In this document: in pieces, positions 45,837-58,177 of the stretch
Layout: every line of letters begins with the position of its first letter
Position numbering within the stretch: the first letter of the stretch is position 1
NCBI RefSeq assembly: GCF_016545825.1
Contig: NC_052614.1
Span: forward strand, 62,789,034-62,853,033
Origin: Eucalyptus grandis
Taxonomy: Eukaryota > Streptophyta > Magnoliopsida > Myrtales > Myrtaceae
Reading direction: 5' to 3'
Length of the DNA: 64,000 nt
Program-made: the position numbers and the translations under genes
Notes under the pieces: generated by a model
Database searches by the model: none
The model's input: the letters and a program-made list of their open reading frames with translations, nothing else
What the model was told of the DNA's origin: nothing

Positions 45837-46365
45837 GTTCTTGTAGAAGTATCAATTTTTCCCCTCGGCTGATATGTAAGAAGGGCTCGAGCCATCATGC
45901 CAATTTGCAAGGGGATTTCTGGGTGTTGGGCTTTGTAATTTAGCTTGGGACTTCCTTTTGGACATTGGGGTTCGATGATTTAGGTTTAAGGTTGGGCCTA
46001 CGGCTCTTGGGTTTGTGAGGGTTATCCGACTAAGTGCAGGCTTGTATTGGGAAGGAGTCCTCCCATTATCTGGGTTTTGGGCAATAAAGTAAAGAGAATT
46101 CCTAATCGACATTAGAAGTAAGGGTAAATGATACAAATGATTTTTGAACTTTGATATAATGTACAATGTCATCCATGAAATTTAAGTTTGTTCAATATGG
46201 TCATTGAACTTTAGTCTAATATGAAATATTTTTCATGAACTTTTAATTGGTTTAATGTTGTTCCCGAACTTTAGTACATGTTCAATTTAGTTATGAATTG
46301 TATGTACATGTTCAATATATCGCCTTGTGCAAAGAGGTGAGTTTTGAAGCGTTGGATAGTTTCAT
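45837..46365. other. Left flank of large repeat copy 2
   Basis: No gene. About 46127-46300 carries repeated TTGAACTTTA/ATGAACTTTT arm units that are inverted relative to about 47947-48170. At 46048-46070 is a 23-bp stretch differing at one base from 19877-19899, just left of the copy 1 boundary. Confidence 0.5.
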
Positions 46366-47214
46366 TGAATTTTTCCTTAACTTTAAAACCCATTTACAAC
46401 CAACTAAACTTTTAGAAGGATTAGTTTGTATAAGATCCTATGTATGGTTGACGAAAAAGGCATTAAAAATTCATAGTGGGTCAAACAAAAATGGCCATAG
46501 AGTAGCACATTGATGTCCCTTGGTGAAAGAGTGAGAGTGAATAAAAAAAAAATTTGGGTTTAGAAGTTCTAGATTTGTCACGAATCTGAATAGGATGAGT
46601 GGGAAGAAAAGAAACATAAGTATAGGAGCTTGACATATATGTAAAGAGGATCCGTAGGTCTATTGTGGGAGGAATTCAATCGAGAGAGGAGTTAGGTTGG
46701 GACACGGTAATTGGGGTTAGATGGAGAGGCGGTGAAGGGGAAAAAGAAATGGAAGCAAGTTGGTGGGCAAAAAAGAGGACGGAGTGGGGTTAGGAGGTTA
46801 GGCTAGATAAGAGGAAAGAGGCCAAGAGTTTGAGTAGGATAGGAGGAGAGAGCGTCAGAGGAGCGAGAAGGAAGAATAAATTGATTGAATGAAACAAAAA
46901 ATGAAGGGGCTGATACTAAACAGTGGGTTATAGGACAAAGAGTTGAAGGATTATATAAAAAGGAAAGATTCCTCTAATCAAGCCAAGCATAATGATCAAT
47001 AAAAGCACGACCACTTGATTGATCAATACAACAATAGCTTTTGTGATTCGAAGCATACTCAAGAAATACTCATGATACAAAATGAGGTACTAACTTGTGA
47101 GAAACACAATGAATTGAACTAGAACCCAAATAAAAAGTGGAAAGAATAAATGTCATATATGACAAGATTGGGAAATCGATTAATAGTGTAAGTAGTAACA
47201 AAAAGAGCATCAAC

Positions 47215-47995
47215 CCAATATGAAGAAAGCATATGAGCATAGATTAATAAGGATCAAGACATTTCAACTAAGTGTTTTGCGTTCTAATGGGCCATTTTGA
47301 GATGGTTCCTTCCATCATGAGTTTGTAAAAATTTAATTTTGGTGTTACACAAATTTTCAATACAACAATGGAAGCAATAAAAGTGTGCATGCACTACAAA
47401 TTTAATTTTCATAGGAAAGACCCAAGTAAACTAAGAGTAGTCATCAATGAATAATACAAACTATATGGAACTAAAAATAGATAAAATTGCACTCATCTAG
47501 ACATCAAATGAATTATAATCAAAGGAAAAGATGTGCAATGACTAGCAAACTCAAAAGGCAATTGACGAGATTTGCCCCACGAGATAGGACTCACAAGATA
47601 CTAATCTAGAACTAGAATTGCAAACATGACTCAAAACTTATCTATTAGGATGCCCAAGACGAGCATGCTAGTGAGTGAGTGAGTGAAGTAGAGGAAGCCA
47701 TGAAAGGATGCGAGTGAAATGACATCAATAAGTTAGAAATCAGATAAAGACCATGAGAGAAGTCAACTTGGAGGTGAGTTTTCTCTATTCATTGATCCTT
47801 CAAAGAAAAGGATGAACCATAAAAATCAATAGCATAAGAACTTTTGCATCCAAGTTGAGTAACTAAGAGGAGATTGTGAGCAAGATTAGGGACACGATAC
47901 ATGAGATAACAACAAAGATCGAGAGCAAGCATGCAAAAGGAAAAAGACACAAATGGTTCATGAATTTTGACAATGATAATATTGCACATTTTCAT
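47215..47995 (-). pseudogene. copia integrase / pre-integrase remnant (copy 2)
   Basis: Same remnant as in copy 1. 47995-47789 reads VPNLAHNLLLVTQLG and YGSSFSLKDQ; the integrase part at about 47480-47215 is broken by more changes. Confidence 0.7.
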
Positions 47996-48170
47996 ATAGT
48001 TTATAGATTAGATTGAATATGTATCAAAATTTTAAGGATCACATTGGATAAATTAAAAGTTGAGCGACGATATTGCATATTGAATTAAAGTTCAGGATTC
48101 GTACTAAATAAATTGAAAATTCATGTATGACATTGCACATTAAATTAAAGTTTAGATACAACTTGTTTCA

Positions 48171-51100
48171 TTATTCATATGTAAAAAGACTTTACCAACT
48201 TGCTTAATAGGCAATAAATGACCATTACCAACTAAGACTTTTGTCAAATCGTAAAACAATTTAAGATTTAGGATTTTATAATGTCACTGGTCATGTGTGC
48301 CGATGCTTTGCTATCAAGATATCACATTGGATAAAAAATCTCTCCTACCAACAAAGCCAAGATGGAGTTTAACAGATCAATGGTGGTGAAGGCGTGGTTC
48401 AATTGTTGTCGACATAGTAGCGCGATGTGTCTTGCCCCGTTATAGATTTGATAAATAAGACAAGGTCTAAATCTAAGAATGACTCCCAAGGTGAATGGGG
48501 AAACACGGATTCAAACTACCATGAGACTGACTAGGGGCTGATAATGATTACAGACTGGGCTGATCATAGGAGTATTGAAAATCCGATTGATCCCGCAAGA
48601 ACCATCTACCTTGTTTAGTATGGAAAAATGTCCATTTAATGTTTGCTTTTCTTGAAAATCATTTAAATAGTGGTGAAAAAAAAAAAACTAATCTCAATCA
48701 TTTTAATATTCAATGCAATTAAAATTATGACCTTTATTGTTAATTTCTTAATTGCATGAGAAATGAAAATTAACCATGCGTGACGCATGAAAACTAGTTT
48801 AGTCTAATGTCTAGTTCAAGCATTAGCACTCTAAAAAAAAAAAAATACAAAACCATCTTTGTCGTACTTTATTTTGGGAAATGTCGTGGTATTAGGTACG
48901 CAAGCAATCGATCCATCAGAGGGATTAGATAATACAAACTCCATGCATAGCCCACTCGTTTAAAAGATTTAGATGGAAAAAAGCATGCGGCGATGCACGT
49001 AGGAAGAATTTTTAGATAACTGCATATTGCGCAGTCATCGGACTTATCTTACCCCCTTGTAAAAATTATATTCACGATGGTGGATATAAAAGAGAACTAA
49101 TTAGAGAGCGGATAGATTTGGCTCTAACCTTTTGAAAAAAATTATAATAGATTAATTGTCTCATTTGGGTTGGGCGGCAAAAAACCATTTTTTTTCCCAG
49201 GTTCGGTCATGGCTTAAGTGATCGTCCATGATGAAAAATTGTGAAATTACTATAAAACATCGGATTTTCAATGAAATTTAAAGATCGCTTGTTAACATGT
49301 CACGTGACGATGTGCGTAGTAAAAGGAAAACGTCCGTTCACGATATTATGAAAACGAGCGGGCCACCTACTTCTGCTCGTGGCGTGGGTCAAACCAAGGT
49401 CTCCACCGACTGCCGTAATGGGCGGGGACTGGTCCTTGCTAAAATAGTAAACACAAGAGACTAAATATTTGTCAACTTGGGACTAATCGCACAACCATTA
49501 GGGCCAGATGGTTTACCTCAAAAGAACTTTTCGCTAAATTTGTACCATTTTTGTCATTTTTATTTAATAAATGTTCGAAGAGATATTGCCATAAATTGAT
49601 GCGAGAATATTCTTAATTTGCAGTTACTTCCATATTCATTCGATAAAAGATTCAAAACCCTAATTAGCTGGATAAAAGTTGAGAACTTATAAAATCCCAA
49701 TTAGTTGCCGCCCATCGTCCATAATTCTTTGCATTTTTTTCCATCAAGAAGTCTTCAACATTCTCCTTATGTTCCTTAACCACCCGCCTGCTTAACCCGT
49801 TAGCAGAAATTCATCCATTTTATACTTGCTAATCCTAAAATGACGTCTCGAAATAAAATTCCTAGATAAGCATCCACGTCTTCCCCGAAAAAAATTTGGG
49901 TTCCAAAATTGACAAAATATCCAGTCAAATGACTACATCCAATTTTATGACATGCTTGTAAGTTTTTTTCCCCCCAAAAAAACTGATTCTTTTAAATTCC
50001 TGAGTTGGATCTTCTAGAATGATATCAGAATCTCTTGAGAGAATAAGTTAAAGATATTGGTACATTTTTAATCCAAAAACAATTGGTCATCACGGGAATT
50101 TTTGTTGACAGTCATGTGCATTGATGACCATGAACACAGTTGTTGGTATAAAGTGATGACTGATCAATGATTGAGACTGGTGTAAATTTAAGCAAGTGTC
50201 GAGTACAAAATTTGAGGACAATGATAATGCCGATTGATGGTTGAATCGAGTGAAAGCTTAAGAGTTATAAGAGTTCAAAGAGCAAGATAACGTGCAATTA
50301 TTGAGACTGGAATTATGAAGATCAGTCGAGTCCATGGCACAACTAAAGAGTTACAACTGCTTACAGATGAAGTCAATATGCAATCGTGGAATTTGTTCAT
50401 GGAGCCTAAGATTGTGGACATGCGGTTGTGACCTTTGATTTGAATATTGACCTTTGAGGAGCAGTAATGTCTTGTAATAAGTTGTATAAACCGTGTTGAA
50501 TTATTGTAAAAGGGATACATGATTATCAATACAAATTATGTATGTTTCAATTTATCAATTCAACTCTTCAGTTCATGCATTTACTTTCTTCTAGAGTAAT
50601 TAGTTCTAGTTTTTGTGACACGTGCTACTTCCCGTCCGAATTGCCACGGAACTCGATCCAATAGAATACCAAATATCATGTTTTGGTGAAGGTATTTCAT
50701 TGAGAGGATGGATTAATCACATGGGCGTGGCCCCATGTAGCCAAATGAAGGATGATGCTGACATAATTTTTTGGCATTAATCTAATGCAACAACTAGAGC
50801 CGAAATAACGTAGCCAGACGAACAATGACATATTGATGTAGTCTTTGTCCCTTCAATAATAGGGATGCCGTCAAGCCGTTCTTATTCTTCAACTCGCTAT
50901 TTTACCTTATCAAACTTGATTTTTGCTAGGCACTTGAATCTCCATGTAATATCTATTGGCTATTGTCAAGTGTCACCGTATCATCAGGTGATTGAGGACA
51001 TGCTTTTGGATTATCCAGCCAGATTCTCCACCCTTTTGATGAAGACTAATGAATTTTCTCCCGTGCGGTCCACTCTTTGCCATCATTGGTGGCTTCGTTT

Positions 51101-51350
51101 GTGCTCTAGTTTTGAAGTTGCACATGGCTTTGACTAGTGGCTCTGTTCTAGTTTTGAGGTTGCATGCGGCTTTTAGTTGTTCATGCTCCAGTCTTTTGTT
51201 TTCTAGTGAACGCTTCGGTTTCTAGGGCTTTTAAAAAAGTCATCCGCGGTTGCTGCATACCGTCTGGCATTTTATAATCGAAAGATTCTTTTTCACACCC
51301 CTCAATACCAGACTCAACATTAGCCCATACAAACATATGGTCAAGCCTCT
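48171..51350. other. Non-coding part of large repeat, copy 2
   Basis: Matches the copy 1 non-coding part; no gene recognised. Confidence 0.6.
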
Positions 51351-51379
51351 CGACTTTGAACTTAAACCTAATCGCTTGC

Positions 51380-51543
51380 CTTATAAAAAGCTTCCCTATT
51401 CCTCAAGTGCACTCCAAATGGTGTCTCTTCCCGATAAAAGAGTGATATTAAATATAGGGCGAAAGAAGGTACGGCATCCCCATATGCTATGAGCGCAAGG
51501 CCGGACGATGAAGCTCCTCTGCCAGGGTTTCGATTTCACCCCC
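51380..51543 (+). pseudogene. NAC-domain protein start fragment (copy 2, ATG present)
   Basis: ATG at 51489-51491 opens MSARPDDEAPLPGFRFHP, then the frame leaves the NAC family. This copy alone has an in-frame ATG. TATAAAA lies about 105 bp upstream (about 51383). Confidence 0.42.
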
Positions 51544-53167
51544 ACAAACAAAAACGAAATACAATCAAATTACTAAACAATACATTCATTTGATAATGTA
51601 ATATTGAGTTCTCGCACGAAATATTCTTCCTTTTATTTGTTTTTTTTAAAGATATTTTTGCTAAGATAAATGAGATATTAACTTCTTTTTTCCTCTCTCG
51701 TCAAAACTGATACAAAATAAATTAAATGACCTGTGCCATCTCCTCATGATGGGTCACTTCCAAAATGTAACTCCTGGCCACCAGGATTATATTGATATCA
51801 AATTTTCTAACAGTGCCGTTGATGACCTACTAGACTTTCACCATCGGAAAAAGCAAGGTTCGCAAGGTTGGAGATCCTGTGCCTTCTTAACCCACAACGT
51901 AAATTGGATTGAAGTTCCCTTTCACATGACCTTCCAACGATCATATTGATAGAATTCGCTAGAAAAAGATAGAAAAACGCAAATAAGTACCGATCTTTTC
52001 TCAATAAGTTCCAATGATATTGTTTGGAGAGTCCGCCGATCACTAGCAGCTGAATGTCCCCGGCGGTGGCGGCCTCCTACCACCCTCCTACCTTGAGCTT
52101 GCCTCCTCAAAAAGGTGCCAACGAAATGAGTTCGCACTAGAATCTTAGTTTTTGCTAATCGAAAAAGAAGAATATTATTCAGTAATTATGAGCATGAACC
52201 CCCATTAACAAAAAAAAAAAAAAAAAAAAAAATTTCCACGCATGCCCGGCTCGCACGGAGCATCAACCGCTCCCCTTGATTATTCTCGGGTCCCCTTAAA
52301 AAGGCTCCGACGACTAAGCCGCTCAGCGTTATTCGACACCGAGCAGCTTTTTTGAACACTAGTGTGAACGGGGCCATTTCCTTTTACTTTTTCCAATGCC
52401 CTAGTCTTTGTGTCTTCAACCTTGCGATAGCCTCAAATAAGAGAGGAGTTCAAGTCTTGTTATGTTGGTTTTGATTTTTGCTAAAAGCAAATGAGATTTT
52501 ATGCATGACCAGAAACTGCATAACGACGGTGGGATAATCACCGATTCCATACTGTAAGTTCATGAATTAATGGTGAAATTGGGGCGGGATGGAAAAAAAA
52601 AAAAACACGTTTCTTTGCTTTCAAGATCTAACTAGACTGAGTTCGTGCTCCATCGAATTCACACACTGTTGAGATCATGAGAAATTAAATCAAACGAATG
52701 CCTTTCTCAGATAGGAATAAAGCTCCATCGAATTCACACACTGTCGACATTTTGGTGGTAAAGATAGGAATAAAGCTCCGTCGGTTTTGTCCTTGTCATG
52801 ATTCAACCGTCATCATATACTTCTTTTTTTGTTTTAATAAACGAAATCTGCTTGTGTATAGCCCCCAAGATCAAAATATATGAGCAAGAAGATCTTGAAC
52901 TTCCTTTTCTTGAAGCTTCCCATTTTTTGATAAATTATACAAGAGTCACATTCTTATGACGATGGACACAACATGCAGACACTAACATAGCCCTTCCTGT
53001 CCCTACATAGATTATACAGTGAAACTGAAACATGACCCTAAAACTTATCACACAGCAAATTCCACAAACACAATAAACTTTCTGCGAACATGAACACGAA
53101 AAATAATCTCTTGCGCCTTCACTCGGTCCTTTCCTTACTTGCGACATTCCTATCAGTAGCACGATGT
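51544..53167. other. Non-coding, large repeat copy 2, 3' flank of permease
   Basis: No gene. About 52640-52780 contains a local duplication absent from copy 1: CATCGAATTCACACACTGT occurs twice. Confidence 0.5.
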
Positions 53168-55149
53168 TTAGTAGTCAGTACTGAATGGCTTGAAGGACTT
53201 GAGGTCGAGAAATACATCGGCGACAGAACCAGCGGCTGCAGCAATGGTGATGATAAGGCAAGCCACATTTACAATCTGGAGGAACACCCCTTGGTGCTCC
53301 ACTTGGGTATTTTCTTCTGCTTAATATACATCTCGACTGGGAAAAAAGACCGTGAGGGGCCAAAAACCTAGTGCTCCGAGCAGGCCAACAATGTCATTGA
53401 AGAATGGGAGGAGCATGGAGATGAAGGTGGTCCCGATCACGAAGACCGTCCTCCAGACCAACTGGAAGGGTTTGAGCTCGTAAGGGCTGCACCCGGGGAT
53501 GCGGAGTTTGATCTTCCTCTCGATGAACTGGCTGTTGGGAAATTTCTCATCCAAGGTCTTCTCAACATAGGCGAATAGGGGTTGGCAGTTGAATTGGTAC
53601 GCGCAGAGGAGGAGGATCACGATTGCGGCGTTTGCAATGTCGACCATCCAGTATGGGTTGTAGAAGCCGAACCCAGTGAGGAGGTTTTGGGTGCCATATC
53701 GCCAAAGGCTGCGTAGCCCGTGCACCCACAGATCATGTAGAAAAGGGTTGTGGCTGCTATGCTGATAAGACTCGCCTTCTTCGTCGTCTTTGATTCAGAT
53801 GGAGAGGACCGGATGGTGTCCTAAAACAAATACAAACTCATCATGTCAATGATTTCAATTCATCAGAACTATTAACCATCACTAGTACTTTCTTGTGTCA
53901 TGCATCTGAGAGAGCTCTGGTCACCTGAACTTCAACGAGGATGAGGAAGTACGAATAGGCAAAGGCGATGTCACCAAGAGCCTGGAAGTTCCTCCATATA
54001 TTCTGCGTTGAGGTCAAGGCCCCGATGTTGATTCAGTGAGACTTCCCTTAATTTTCCCTGTCTCTGAAGATAAAACAAACCAGAAGAGAACACTAAATCA
54101 GAACTTCATAACTCGACTCGGTTCTATCACCAATGGAGATAGCTTAGAAACATAAATAGAGCAGTCGAGCAAGAAAAAATTTCATGTGCCTGCAAGTTTG
54201 GCAATACTGAGGCCAAGTTCAATGATGGTGTAGGTAAAGGACATGAAGGCGGCACCGATTGACAGCCACCACAGCCGATCGAAATTGGGGATCTGAGATA
54301 AAATGATTTCAACGAAGCCAAACGCAATCATGTAAGGATTGCTGTTGATGTGACGCGGGTCCTTCTCATCCTTCTCGTGGAAGCAATTGGACCTCTTGAT
54401 AGCCCTGCAATGACCATGGAAGCCAATAAAATCAAACTCACATAACTTTTGACACCATCGAAATAGCAATTACTAGAATTCTCACTGCAAATATACTCAC
54501 ATCATGCTGGTGGAAGATGCAATGGTGTAACCAATGGCAACCCCAAATAGGTTCACGTATAGAACCAGCTCAAAAAGCTTGATTTTGAAGCTACCTGGAG
54601 AATTTAATCAAAGAGAAGATTTTAGCACCCAACACAACATGATTGGACTTGACTCGGACATTAGTATGTGAATATGAACATGAACACAAATACAAATGTG
54701 ACATACCAAGATTGTCACGGACAGCACCCATGTAGGCGTAGTTACGGTTGCCGGTGGCGGGGTTGCCAGAGCGATAACAGGTGGTGAGGAGGGTGGAGTT
54801 GTAGTAAGTGACAAAGGCGAATAGGAGCATGATGGTGGGGCCGGCAATCCAACCGAGCTGCGCGATGGCCCAAGACAGGGACGGCCCTCCAGATCCGATC
54901 AGTGCTGTGATTATGAGAGCGCTCGCTGTCCATACCGTCCCTGCATTCATTCACACACAAGCCAGAAAATATTCAGCGCGTCTTGTGTGCCAAACTGACA
55001 AACCAGAAGGACTGTGATCACCGCCCCCTCTTTCCCCCACCGAGCCTTCGGCGATCGACGAACCATCGCGCTCGACCGACAAACCGCGACGGCGGAGGCG
55101 GAGGCTGCGCGGTGGTTCGTTGGACGAGGGCTCGGTCGTTACTCGGAGG

Positions 55150-55150
<1 letters not shown>

Positions 55151-55182
<32 letters not shown>

Positions 55183-55184
55183 CA
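55151..55184. repeat. (GA)n microsatellite at edge of LRR fragment
   Basis: Pure AG repeat where the LRR-kinase similarity ends. Confidence 0.9.
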
Positions 55185-55515
55185 CAGCCGGGACCTCTCC
55201 GGAGAACCCGTTGTATGACAGGTTCAGCGTCCCCAAGAGGCTCCTGAGCTTCGCGAGCGCTTTGGGGAGCGACCCACTGAGCGAGTTGGAGGACAGGCCC
55301 AAGTGGGCGAGGTTGCGGAGGTTCTTGATCTGGGTCGGGATCGGACCGGAGAGCGAGTTTAGGGAGAGTTCGAGAGAGACGAGTGAGGTCGCATTGAAGA
55401 GGCGGGAGGGGATGGGCTTGGAGAAGTCACTGCCGGCGAGGTTGAGCCGTCTGAGCGAGCCGAGGAGGCCGAGCTCGGAGGGGATGTAGCCGAAGAGGTT
55501 CTGACTGTCCTGAGA
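55185..55515 (-). pseudogene. LRR receptor-like kinase ectodomain fragment
   Basis: The minus frame reads NLFGYIPSELGLLGSLRRLN, LFNATSLVSLELSLNSLSGP, IPTQIKNLRNLAHLGLSSNS and LPKALAKLRSLLGTLNLSYN, then GFSGEVPA. These are four to five extracellular plant leucine-rich repeats of LxxLxLxxNxLxGxIP type, with the GTLNLSYN.F.G variant seen in LRR-RLK subfamily III/ZAR1-like proteins. There is no signal peptide, membrane segment or kinase. It sits wholly inside intron 1 of permease copy 2 on the same strand and stays open for about 110 codons. Confidence 0.8.
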
Positions 55516-55614
55516 TCACAACATCGGGTTGACGTGAAATGATTGCCAGGCTAGGCTACTTGCGAGATATATTTCTTTTTTCATTGAGTGTGTTTTATTG
55601 CACGGCAAATATTA

Positions 55615-55937
55615 GGGTGTCAAAAAAATCCGTGCGGACCGGACTGGACCGGCCCTGTCCAGCCAGCCCGACCTTAAAATTAGGGTATTTTAGGGTTGGG
55701 TCTTTTTAGGTGTTGTTATTATTTGCATTATGGTTGGGTCTGACCCGAGTTGGCACTGCTTTTTTCACGGACGAAACACCTAGTTGATCAGTGCTGGCAC
55801 CAGCCTAGCCTGACCTAATCCATTATATGATATTTCGGGTATTGGGTATTGGGTCAGGTTGGGTCAACGCACATCTATGGTTTCGGGGTTGGGTCGGGTA
55901 TCACGAAAAACCAACCCGACCCGACCCATTGACACCC
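55615..55937. mobile_element. hAT-like MITE
   Basis: Perfect 9-bp ends GGGTGTCAA (55615-55623) and TTGACACCC (55929-55937), with sub-terminal GGGTCGGG/CCCGACCC runs. Flanks share only ATT-type bases, so the target duplication is not clear. 323 bp, no ORF. Confidence 0.65.
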
Positions 55938-56156
55938 ATTGGCAATGATCTTGAAGACAGGTGACTCTTTATGGTAGTTCGTCCTAGTCTCTCATAAACA
56001 AGTCAGGGTTAATTTTCACTTCACTCTTTCCGGAAAAGAAATGAAGACAACAATAAAGTTACCTGTGCATAGAGGACCACGGTCGAAGCATTCGGAGCCA
56101 TTTTCTCGGGGACATCATTGGATGCATGGACGACCTGGTTGTTTGGATTCTTCATG

Positions 56157-56178
56157 AGAGAGAGAGAGAGAGAGAGAG
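56157..56178. repeat. (GA/CT)n microsatellite in 5' UTR of permease copy 2
   Basis: Directly upstream of the ATG at 56155, as in copy 1. Confidence 0.88.
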
Positions 56179-56913
56179 CTGGATAATGGACTTGAGAAGA
56201 AGGAATGAGAGTCGGAGACTCGGAGAGGTGCAGCGAGGCCTGAGGGTGGCTAGAGCTGGGAGTTATATAGCTTAGAAGCACCAGTAGGACTGTAGGACTG
56301 TAGGACCCGTAGGAACAGTGACAAAGACATGCTAAAATGACGATTTTGCGGCGTCGAATAAAATGCAACCAGTATTAAATGCACGTTAGGTCTTGTCTTG
56401 TTTGCACGTATATGCGGAAAGGTATCGTAAAGGGGAAATTAGGAATCGTGGAAAGTCGATTTGCACGCAAGTAAAAAAGGGTGGGGTCAGCAACCCAAAT
56501 CATCCTCTAAACCCCTGTTTTTTTACTCTTGTTCCCCTTTTCCGCTCTTACCCACGGTAGATTTCGTCATGGCGTCTACGGGTTGCAGCTTCTCCCGGAT
56601 GGTCGTCGCCCATCAATCGGTACCCAATTTGACCTAACGATCTCTTGCCCTTGGAAATTGGCAGATTGCATGCTTCATCTCTTTAATAATTCTATCTCTG
56701 ATTGTTCTGCGGAATCTTCTGCACTTGGATAATGGCCGAATGCATGCCTTTCCATCTGCGTTTAATCTGTTTTCCTGCCGGATTCTGCTCTTAATCAGCC
56801 TAGCCGTCTTCATATATTACATTCGCCGCGATGAACAATGGACTGCTTGTCTACTCGTAACTGTTCTAGTTTCATTTTGAATTGAGATAATTCTACCTTG
56901 TGGCTCCCGTCCT

Positions 56914-58177
56914 ATGGCTTCAGAAGACCGCCATGACTCCTTGCAAATAGCTGCCTTATGTAAACGGTTGGGACGACTATGTTTTGCACAGGAAATAGAG
57001 ATATGGGGAAGAGGCTCCCCACCAGAAAACTTAGAGAAATGTCGTCTGTTACTAGTGGGTAAAGTCCTATCGAAATCTTCTATCAACTTACAAGCCTTCC
57101 AAAGTACATTAAGGCAAGTTTGGCGAAATGACCAGGTTGAGATTTCTCACCGAGAGGGCGGCCTGTATATAGTGAAATTCAAGTCAGAAATTGATAAACA
57201 TAGGGTTATGGAGGGAGGTCCATGGCTCTTTTCAAGTCAATCAGTCATTTTCAAACCATGGATTCCTAACACGCCTTTACACTGTTATGATTTTAGCTGC
57301 TGTGCTTTTTGGGTTCAAGTCTTTGGGCTGCCGTTGGAATGGAGTATAGAGTAGGTGATTTGAAAAGCATTGAAGCAAGTTGGTGAAGTAATAGAGATAA
57401 AAGCTGACCTTAACGAAAGCTCAATCTGAAGAGCCGCAAGGGCTAGGGTTGAAATAAACCTGGACGAACCTTTACAGTTTGGCAAGTTGATATGCCTTGA
57501 CGGGAAAACAATGTGGCTCGATTTCAGATATAAACGGTTGTCCCACTTTTGCTATTCTTGTGGGAAAATAGGTCATTATGCCACGTATTGTCCAGCATAT
57601 CCGTTTGAAGAAGCCCAAATGGACGGTAAAGATAAAATGGCTTACGGACACTAGTTGAGAGCCGAGGTCCACGAACATAGTCTTTATTGGCAAGTGTTCT
57701 ACCAACCACCTGAGAGTGTAGCACAAGATGAAGAAACAGTACATGAGACACCTCCTGCTTTGCTGCCAAGCGTTCCGTTGTTGCCTAAACCTAATAATGC
57801 CGAAGTAGTAACATCGCCTGTAATAGCAACTCAGCCCCACTATGACCAAGTAGCACCTCATTAGCAACTTCCATAGACTTTGATGATAATGAACAAACCT
57901 CTCACAACAGCTTCAATCCCTGCAAATGAGAAGCAGAAGGGAATCATCAATCAGTCCAAGGACATGCAAAACACAAAAAAAACAGAAGAGTACCAGAGCC
58001 ATTCCAAAGGTGGGATTAGCCAAAAAACAGAAGAAGTATTCCCCTTATGACATGCGGCACTCGGCATTTAATGATTTTGACGATACTCAATTTATGGACA
58101 CAACAATTCTTACTGCAAATGAAGCGAACCAATGGGCGTCGGTGGCTGGCCCTAAACAGCCACCACAGCACAAATGA
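56914..58177 (+). pseudogene. LINE ORF1: DUF4283 domain and CCHC zinc knuckle
   Basis: Starts MASEDRHDSLQIAALCKRLG. The DUF4283 nucleic-acid-binding region follows (LLLVGKVLSKSS, VEISHREGGLYIVKFKSEID, MEGGPWLFSSQSV). After a stop near 57352 and shifts comes a perfect zinc knuckle CYSCGKIGHYATYC (C-x2-C-x4-H-x4-C, about 57547-57590), then a Gln/Lys-rich tail ending at a TGA (58175-58177). It would coat the element RNA. The internal stops make it non-functional. Confidence 0.85.

Larger units (their letters stand above)
46366..54751. repeat. Large direct duplication, copy 2
   Basis: The counterpart of 19897-28472, same order and orientation, with small indels, a missing 104-bp segment (at 49508-49513) and a longer A run at 52210-52231. 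High identity stops inside permease exon 2. Confidence 0.93.
53168..56155 (-). pseudogene. Amino acid permease (AAP family), copy 2, multiply frameshifted
   Basis: The same six exons as copy 1: 56155-56063, 54940-54707, 54594-54501, 54404-54190, 54063-53925 and 53820-53168. Exon 2 is the more canonical of the two copies (TVWTASALIITALIGSG, SWAIAQLGWIAGPTIML). Breaks: a frameshift in exon 1 (31 codons, phase 0, against phase 1 in copy 1), a one-base loss in exon 5 near 54034, and in exon 6 a one-base loss near 53690, an extra base in the A run at 53341-53347 and a one-base loss near 53288. Intron 1 has grown to over 1.1 kb by insertion of the LRR fragment and MITE listed below. The intron after exon 4 starts with GC, as in copy 1. 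Confidence 0.9.
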
